A stretch of DNA of 35,836 nt from Chloroflexota bacterium. Its GTDB lineage: Bacteria; Chloroflexota; Anaerolineae; J036; Brachytrichaceae. The notes beneath the pieces were generated by a model. That model did no database searches. It saw only the letters and a program-made list of their open reading frames with translations, and was not told the DNA's origin. The first letter of the stretch is position 1. Each line of letters opens with the position of its first letter. Location: assembly GCA_023488685.1 (NCBI GenBank), contig JAMDDR010000186.1:1-35836 (forward strand), given 5' to 3'. This document shows, one piece after another, positions 31,936 through 35,836 of the stretch. Position numbers and translations under genes: made by a program.

Positions 31936-32736
31936 GTGGACCAATACCGAGTAAAACCCGGCAGCCGTGTCGATCTGAGCCAATGGGACCCTGACGACAC
32001 GAATGGTTTTGATGGTGCCAAGAAGGACAGTGATAAGCATCTTGCCATGTTATCCATCAAACTGGAGGCGTTACAAGAGCTGCTGTACGCCGAGCGCAAG
32101 CACAAAATACTGTTGGTGTTGCAGGCCATGGATACCGGTGGCAAGGATGGCACCATTCGCCACGTATTCCAAATGGTTGATCCGTTGGGTGTGCGTGTTG
32201 CCAGTTTCAAAGTCCCCACGGCTGAGGAATTGGACCATGATTTTCTGTGGCGGGTGCACCGGCAAACACCAGCACGTGGTGAAATTGTCATCTTCAATCG
32301 CAGCCATTATGAGGATGTGTTGATCGTGCGGGTCCATGACCTGGTTCCGACAGAGGTATGGCAACGGCGTTTCGAGCAGATAAATGCCTTCGAGCGGCTA
32401 CTGGCCGATGAGGGAACCACCATTCTGAAGTTTTATCTGCACATCAACAAAGACGAGCAAAAAAAGCGCTTACAGCAACGGTTGGACGATCCTCAGAAAC
32501 GTTGGAAGTTCAACCCTGAGGATCTGAAAGAGCGAACGCGCTGGAGCGAATACATGCAGGCTTACGAAGATGCTTTGAGCAAAACCAGTACAGCCTGGGC
32601 GCCATGGTACATCGTGCCGGCGAACAAGAAATGGTACCGAAACATCGTGGTGGCAACGACGATTATCAAGACCCTGGAAGAGCTGAATATGCAGTGGCCC
32701 GAAACGAAGGACTTCTCCAAGATTGCCGTGAGATGA
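31936..32736 (+). CDS. ppk2: Polyphosphate kinase 2 (polyphosphate:nucleotide phosphotransferase)
   Basis: Transfers phosphate from polyphosphate to nucleoside mono- or diphosphates. 266 residues from a GTG start, with AAGGAGG 4 nt upstream. Walker A AMDTGGKDG (64-72), the lid and catalytic segments FNRSHYEDVLIVRVH and RTRWSEYMQAYEDAL, and the family end motif TSTAWAPWYIVPANKKWYRN. The length and sequence fit short single-domain PPK2 enzymes, perhaps class III, which phosphorylate both AMP and ADP, but class cannot be set without a tree. Confidence 0.93.
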   Translation: MDQYRVKPGSRVDLSQWDPDDTNGFDGAKKDSDKHLAMLSIKLEALQELLYAERKHKILLVLQAMDTGGKDGTIRHVFQMVDPLGVRVASFKVPTAEELDHDFLWRVHRQTPARGEIVIFNRSHYEDVLIVRVHDLVPTEVWQRRFEQINAFERLLADEGTTILKFYLHINKDEQKKRLQQRLDDPQKRWKFNPEDLKERTRWSEYMQAYEDALSKTSTAWAPWYIVPANKKWYRNIVVATTIIKTLEELNMQWPETKDFSKIAVR

Positions 32737-32992
32737 TCCCCGCCCGATTGGGACGCGTAGCATGATCGACTTTCCATAATTGCGCGCCGTGAGCGTGATC
32801 TCCCCTTGTCCGCCGTTGAGAGGAACCGGTTCCGCCTTTTGGCAGTGGATATCACCTTGATAGAAAGTTAAATTGGCCTTGTTCGTCATCTTACACAGCA
32901 TGACGGCAAGGTCTTTCTTTATGAGAGCTTGATTGCGCGACACTGAAAGGCCTATGTAAGCGTATTAATAAGCAAGGCAGGAGGCATTTATC
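32737..32992. other. Longest gene-poor stretch, with a possible gene remnant
   Basis: 256 bp between ppk2 and the first envelope protein. On the minus strand 32943-32737 an open frame from a GTG reads KANLTFYQGDIHCQKAEP and later GEITLTARNYGKSIMLRVP, with a protein-like composition, but then runs antisense into ppk2. It may be the start of a decayed gene. TTGATT-N18-TATGTA (32929-32958, plus) is a weak promoter candidate for the downstream cluster. Confidence 0.3.
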
Positions 32993-33508
32993 ATGGACCA
33001 ATCGCGAAGATCAAGTCTTGCATTTGGCATCATTCTTATTCTCCTCGGCGCTGCATTCCTGGCATATCAACTCGTTCCCGGTCTGCAGATTCTGGTTGAT
33101 TGGGGACAGGCATGGCCATTGATCATCGTCGGCATCGGTGTCGTTTTATTGTTAATGGCTGTTCTTGCTGCCACTCCCGGCCTGGCTGTGCCAGCAACCA
33201 TTGTTTGTGGCGTAGGGGGCTTATTGTGGTGGCAGAACGTGACAGGTCACTGGGAGACCTGGTCCTTTGCATGGTCGCTTATCCCTGGCTTTATTGGCGT
33301 TGGCATTATCCTCAGCGGCTTATTGAGCGGGCGTGTTCGTGAATCCCTCATCGGTGGCAGTTGGATGGTCCTTATCAGCCTGATCTTGTTCTTCATTTTT
33401 GGTTCATTCCTCGGTGGGCTTGAGTTATTCGGCGCTTATTGGCCGATCCTGCTGATCGGTTTGGGGTTGTTGATGCTCATTGGGCCGCTATTGCGGTCAC
33501 GCGGTTGA
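32993..33508 (+). CDS. LiaI/LiaF-type DUF5668 membrane protein 1
   Basis: 171 residues, almost wholly hydrophobic, about five to six membrane segments. Segments such as AFGIILILLGAAFLAYQLV, WPLIIVGIGVVLLLMAVLA and YWPILLIGLGLLMLIGPLL repeat the DUF5668 pattern (W-P-x-x-L-I-x-x-G). The ATG follows GGAGG by 9 nt. First of five consecutive genes of this type. Relatives in Firmicutes belong to the LiaFSR envelope stress response; here no LiaS or LiaR is in view. Confidence 0.83.
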   Translation: MDQSRRSSLAFGIILILLGAAFLAYQLVPGLQILVDWGQAWPLIIVGIGVVLLLMAVLAATPGLAVPATIVCGVGGLLWWQNVTGHWETWSFAWSLIPGFIGVGIILSGLLSGRVRESLIGGSWMVLISLILFFIFGSFLGGLELFGAYWPILLIGLGLLMLIGPLLRSRG

Positions 33509-33521
33509 TCTATTAAGTTCG

Positions 33522-33537
33522 CGGCGCGATCGCGCCG
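33522..33537. repeat. 16-bp perfect palindrome between two envelope genes
   Basis: CGGCGCGATCGCGCCG, its own reverse complement and containing GCGATCGC. Too short a loop for an efficient hairpin; may be a regulator-binding site or chance. Confidence 0.5.
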
Positions 33538-33566
33538 GCTGAGTCAGACGAAGGGAGAAATTCATC

Positions 33567-34367
33567 ATGCGACAGAATAGCCTTTTCTGGGGTGCGATTC
33601 TCGTTCTCTTTGGTGCAGTGTTGCTGTTAAGCAACCTGGGCATTTTCCGAGTCAATGTATGGAGCTTACTGTGGCCTTTGTTCCTCATCCTTCTGGGTGC
33701 GTGGATTCTGTTTGGTGTACTGGGTGGCGGTCGCCCGGCAACAGTGGAGCAAATCAGCATTCCATTGGACGGATCGACGCAGGCTCATGTGCACATTCAC
33801 CACGGGGCTGGCCGTCTCAGTATTAACGGCAGTGCGGCTCCGGGTGTGCTGATGGCCGGTGCGTTCGGTGGAGGCCTGGACTACAGCAAGCGAAACAGTG
33901 GGACTGCCGTCAGCCTGGACATGCGCTCGCGGTGGAGTGGATTTATGTGGGGACCCTGGCCATGGGGTGGGCGTGGCGCCTATGACTGGGATATGGCGCT
34001 GAGCCGGGATATCCCCATCGCCTTAAAGGTGGAAACGGGGGCCTCCGAATCGGAGATCGACCTGACTGATCTGCGGGTGAGCGATGTGCACGTGAGTACG
34101 GGTGCCAGCTCCACCACATTGACTGTGCCATCGAATGCGGGATATACGCGCGTACGGCTGGAAGCTGGCGCGGCTTCGATCAAGGTGCGGGTACCAGGCG
34201 GCGTTGCAGCGCAAGTTCGCTCACACTCGGGTGTTTCCAGCATCAACGTTGACCAAACGCGTTTCCCTGGCTCGGGCAATGTATACCAATCGCCAGATTA
34301 TGCGACAGCAGTCAACAAGGTTGATATTGATATCCAGATGGGCGCTGGCTCGGTGGACGTGTTCTAA
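33567..34367 (+). CDS. LiaF-like protein: DUF5668 membrane part plus toast-rack-like beta domain
   Basis: 266 residues. N-terminal two membrane segments (FWGAILVLFGAVLLLSNLGIF; SLLWPLFLILLGAWILFGVL), then a soluble region of short repeated strands: HHGAGRLSINGSAAPG, KVETGASESEIDLTDLRVSDVHVSTGASSTTL, LEAGAASIKVRVPGGV, HSGVSSINVDQ and QMGAGSVDVF. The repeated G-A-S/G-x-x-x-I/L pattern is the right-handed beta 'toast-rack' seen in LiaF-like proteins. It probably faces the cell exterior or the cytoplasmic stress sensor; orientation is not resolved. AGGGAG precedes the ATG; second gene of the cluster. Confidence 0.86.
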   Translation: MRQNSLFWGAILVLFGAVLLLSNLGIFRVNVWSLLWPLFLILLGAWILFGVLGGGRPATVEQISIPLDGSTQAHVHIHHGAGRLSINGSAAPGVLMAGAFGGGLDYSKRNSGTAVSLDMRSRWSGFMWGPWPWGGRGAYDWDMALSRDIPIALKVETGASESEIDLTDLRVSDVHVSTGASSTTLTVPSNAGYTRVRLEAGAASIKVRVPGGVAAQVRSHSGVSSINVDQTRFPGSGNVYQSPDYATAVNKVDIDIQMGAGSVDVF

Positions 34368-34378
34368 ATCAGATTCAA

Positions 34379-34414
34379 GGGTATGCGGACTGACGCGCAT
34401 ACCCGCGTTTGTTT
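34379..34414 (+). terminator. Hairpin with T-rich tail between the second and third envelope genes
   Basis: GGGTATGCG (34379-34387), an 8-nt loop and CGCATACCC (34396-34404) form a perfect 9-bp stem, followed by GCGTTTGTTT. It may terminate or attenuate, lowering expression of the downstream genes. Confidence 0.5.
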
Positions 34415-34435
34415 CACTTAAACGGAGAAGATGCT

Positions 34436-35077
34436 ATGCGACGCTATGATATGCGACTCTTGTGGGGTCTTTTGTTGATTGCGGGCGGCGCGCTGTTTCT
34501 GTTGGAAAATCTCGGGATCCTACCGCTCGGCGGTTACGTGTGGGCGCTGCTATTCGCAGTAGGCGGTCTCACATTCCTGGGCGTCTTTAGCGCTGATCGT
34601 GCGAATTGGTGGGCGGTGATCCCAGGTCTCACGTTATTGGGGATTGGAATGACCATCGCCCTATCCATTGCCTTCCCTGAACAGGTGGGTGCCTGGATTG
34701 GCGCCGGTTTTCTCGGCATGATCGGATTGGCGTTCTGGATCGTTTATCTCACCAACCGGGAGTTCTGGTGGGCCATCATTCCTGGCGGCGTCCTGGTGAC
34801 ACTGGCCATGGTTGCAGGGATTGCCCCATTCTGGGGAGGTTTTGAAACCGGTGGTTTGTTCTTCCTGGGCATGGGCTTGACGTTCGCGCTCGTAGGCGTC
34901 GTGCCGACGCCGCAGGGGCGCATGACATGGGCGTTCATCCCGGCAAGCATCCTGACGCTGATGGGATTGTTGGTGATGGCCGCAGCAACTTCGCTCATCA
35001 ACTACATCTGGCCGATCGTGTTGATTGCTTTCGGCGTGGTCTTGTTGTGGCGCGCGTTTGTTTACAAGCGCAGTTGA
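34436..35077 (+). CDS. DUF5668 membrane protein 3
   Basis: 213 residues, about seven membrane segments arranged as repeats: LLWGLLLIAGGALFLLENLGILPLGGYVWALLFAVGG (in order), WWAVIPGLTLLGIGM, WWAIIPGGVLVTLAM, WAFIPASILTLMG, YIWPIVLIAFGVVLLW. The W-x-x-I-P-G repeat points to internal duplication. GGAG 8 nt before the ATG at 34436 decides the start. No soluble domain. Function unknown; part of the envelope cluster, after a possible attenuator. Confidence 0.83.
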   Translation: MRRYDMRLLWGLLLIAGGALFLLENLGILPLGGYVWALLFAVGGLTFLGVFSADRANWWAVIPGLTLLGIGMTIALSIAFPEQVGAWIGAGFLGMIGLAFWIVYLTNREFWWAIIPGGVLVTLAMVAGIAPFWGGFETGGLFFLGMGLTFALVGVVPTPQGRMTWAFIPASILTLMGLLVMAAATSLINYIWPIVLIAFGVVLLWRAFVYKRS

Positions 35078-35093
35078 CAGGTGGTTTCAATCG

Positions 35094-35558
35094 ATGGGTA
35101 CAAAAATGTATCGAAGCCAGAGCGATAAAATGATCGCTGGCGTATGCGGCGGGTTAGGGCGATACCTTGGTATCGACTCGACACTGGTGCGCATCTTCTT
35201 CCTGCTGTTGGGGTTGGCAAACGGCGGGATTGCCTTGCTGTTGTACTTCATTCTGTGGATCGCCATGCCGTTGGAGGGTCAGCCGGGTTTCTCCAGCTTC
35301 GAAGACAGTCTGCGTTCCGGCACGTCAGAAATGGCCGACCGCGTACGGACTTTTGGAAGCGATGTGGGACAAACGTTGCGGGACCGTCCGCGCGACGTCG
35401 GATTGATCATCGGTGTGGCGCTTGTTCTCCTGGGTGGTCTCTTTCTGCTGGACAACCTGAACCTGCCATGGTTACGCTGGTTCAACGCCGACATGCTTTG
35501 GCCGGCACTGTTAATCCTTGGCGGCCTGGTTCTCCTCTTCCGCCAGACAAGAAGGTAG
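35094..35558 (+). CDS. PspC-domain protein with DUF5668 tail
   Basis: 154 residues. The N-terminal PspC domain has KMIAGVCGGLGRYLGIDSTLVRIFFLL and GIALLLYFILWIAMP, a phage-shock type membrane protein. A soluble amphipathic stretch (35-85 from the domain's end) is followed by a LiaI-like C-terminal pair of segments (VGLIIGVALVLLGGLFLLDNL; MLWPALLILGGLVLLF). AGGTGG lies 9 nt before the ATG at 35094; an ATG at 35106 is the alternative. Four bases separate its stop from the next ATG, a tight operon. Confidence 0.88.
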   Translation: MGTKMYRSQSDKMIAGVCGGLGRYLGIDSTLVRIFFLLLGLANGGIALLLYFILWIAMPLEGQPGFSSFEDSLRSGTSEMADRVRTFGSDVGQTLRDRPRDVGLIIGVALVLLGGLFLLDNLNLPWLRWFNADMLWPALLILGGLVLLFRQTRR

Positions 35559-35562
35559 TCAC

Positions 35563-35836
35563 ATGCAACCAATGAATACACAGAACACTGGCGTGCAAAA
35601 CGCTGGCGCACAGAGCCAATGGCCGGCGCCTTATCGCCATCACATCAGCTTGTTCTGGCCGATTGTGCTGATCGGGCTTGGGGTGGTGTTGCTGTTGAAC
35701 AACACAAACGTCCTGCCCGGCAACGCATGGGATTGGATATGGCGTCTATGGCCAATCGTCTTCATCGCCTGGGGCCTGGATGGATTGCTGCGGCGTGAGC
35801 TGGTAGGCCCGGCGTTGATGATCGGAATGGGATGTA
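35563..35836 (+). CDS. DUF5668 membrane protein 5 (cut by window end)
   Basis: The first 91 residues are seen. A Gln/Asn-rich lead (MQPMNTQNTGVQNAGAQSQ) precedes the DUF5668 pattern LFWPIVLIGLGVVLLLNNTNVLPGNAWDWIWRLWPIVFIAWGLDGLLRRELVGPALMIGMG (in order). AAGG 7 nt before the ATG overlaps the end of the PspC gene. It may carry a C-terminal soluble domain beyond the window like the second gene of the cluster. Confidence 0.8.
   Translation, partial: MQPMNTQNTGVQNAGAQSQWPAPYRHHISLFWPIVLIGLGVVLLLNNTNVLPGNAWDWIWRLWPIVFIAWGLDGLLRRELVGPALMIGMGC

Noticed and set aside
31827..32297. Extended N-terminus for nurA
   Set aside because: It would run antisense through ppk2; the family start and a promoter are found at 31826-31861.
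33522..33537. Palindrome as an intrinsic terminator
   Set aside because: It has no loop and no T-tract, so it cannot act as a standard terminator.
1..35836. tRNA, rRNA, CRISPR or insertion-sequence elements
   Set aside because: No cloverleaf T-loop pattern, rRNA-like segment, regularly spaced repeats or transposase-like protein was seen on either strand.

Overview
The window looks like a piece of a bacterial chromosome of moderately high GC content, most likely from a member of the Chloroflexota (Anaerolineae-like or a relative). This is inferred from family content, not from a marker-gene comparison. The clues are a DUF951 zinc-ribbon protein, a NurA/HerA pair, a polyphosphate kinase 2, a run of LiaI/LiaF-like DUF5668 membrane proteins, a lipoprotein with Thr/Pro-rich linkers, a GT28-type glycolipid synthase and heptamer-type low-complexity repeats. 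I see no rRNA, tRNA, CRISPR array, insertion sequence or prophage. Genes are tightly packed: no stretch over 300 bases lacks a gene, and the longest gap is 32737-32992.

Layout. (1) 1-3837: alaS (leftward, cut by the window edge) diverges from infC-rpmI-rplT, which is followed by a terminator and a SpoU-family rRNA methyltransferase. (2) 3826-9342: a leftward run of a small ferredoxin-fold protein, an unknown alpha-helical protein, glutamine-dependent NAD synthetase, a GNAT acetyltransferase and an M24 aminopeptidase. (3) 9472-11908: rightward DUF4126 membrane protein, DNA polymerase III delta' and a SAM methyltransferase. (4) 11913-14145: a lipoprotein with one and a half periplasmic-binding domains, diverging from a GNAT. 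(5) 14200-21318: a long leftward run of M50 site-2 protease, a TyrA-fold dehydrogenase, a glycosyltransferase, an ABC-2 permease, 8-oxoguanine deaminase, an MshA-like glycosyltransferase and a VOC protein. (6) 21414-24499: DUF951 protein and glycolipid glycosyltransferase rightward; an extremely acidic protein and a HAD phosphatase leftward. (7) 24561-28223: a complete ECF vitamin-type transporter (fused ATPases, S component, T component). (8) 28264-31826: nurA, an unnamed HAS-barrel-like gene and herA, translationally coupled. (9) 31936-35836: ppk2, then five consecutive envelope-stress type membrane proteins (LiaI/LiaF/PspC modules), the last cut by the window edge.

The most striking observation is at 28.2-31.6 kb. 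Three exact tandem duplications (40, 14 and 18 bp) lie in the nurA-herA-ecfA operon. The 14-bp one frameshifts herA after its N-terminal HAS-barrel. The 18-bp one inserts six residues directly before the catalytic Asp of NurA. The 40-bp one duplicates the herA/ecfA junction. They are either recent mutations damaging one system or assembly errors. Other notable points are a probable non-canonical AUA start for infC, a perfect 14-bp hairpin between infC and rpmI, heptamer repeats inserted in frame in alaS and in the ecfA linker, a binding protein whose second domain has lost a complete lobe, a TyrA homologue without its catalytic histidines, and repeated placement of -10 boxes 6-9 nt before start codons, suggesting leaderless transcripts.
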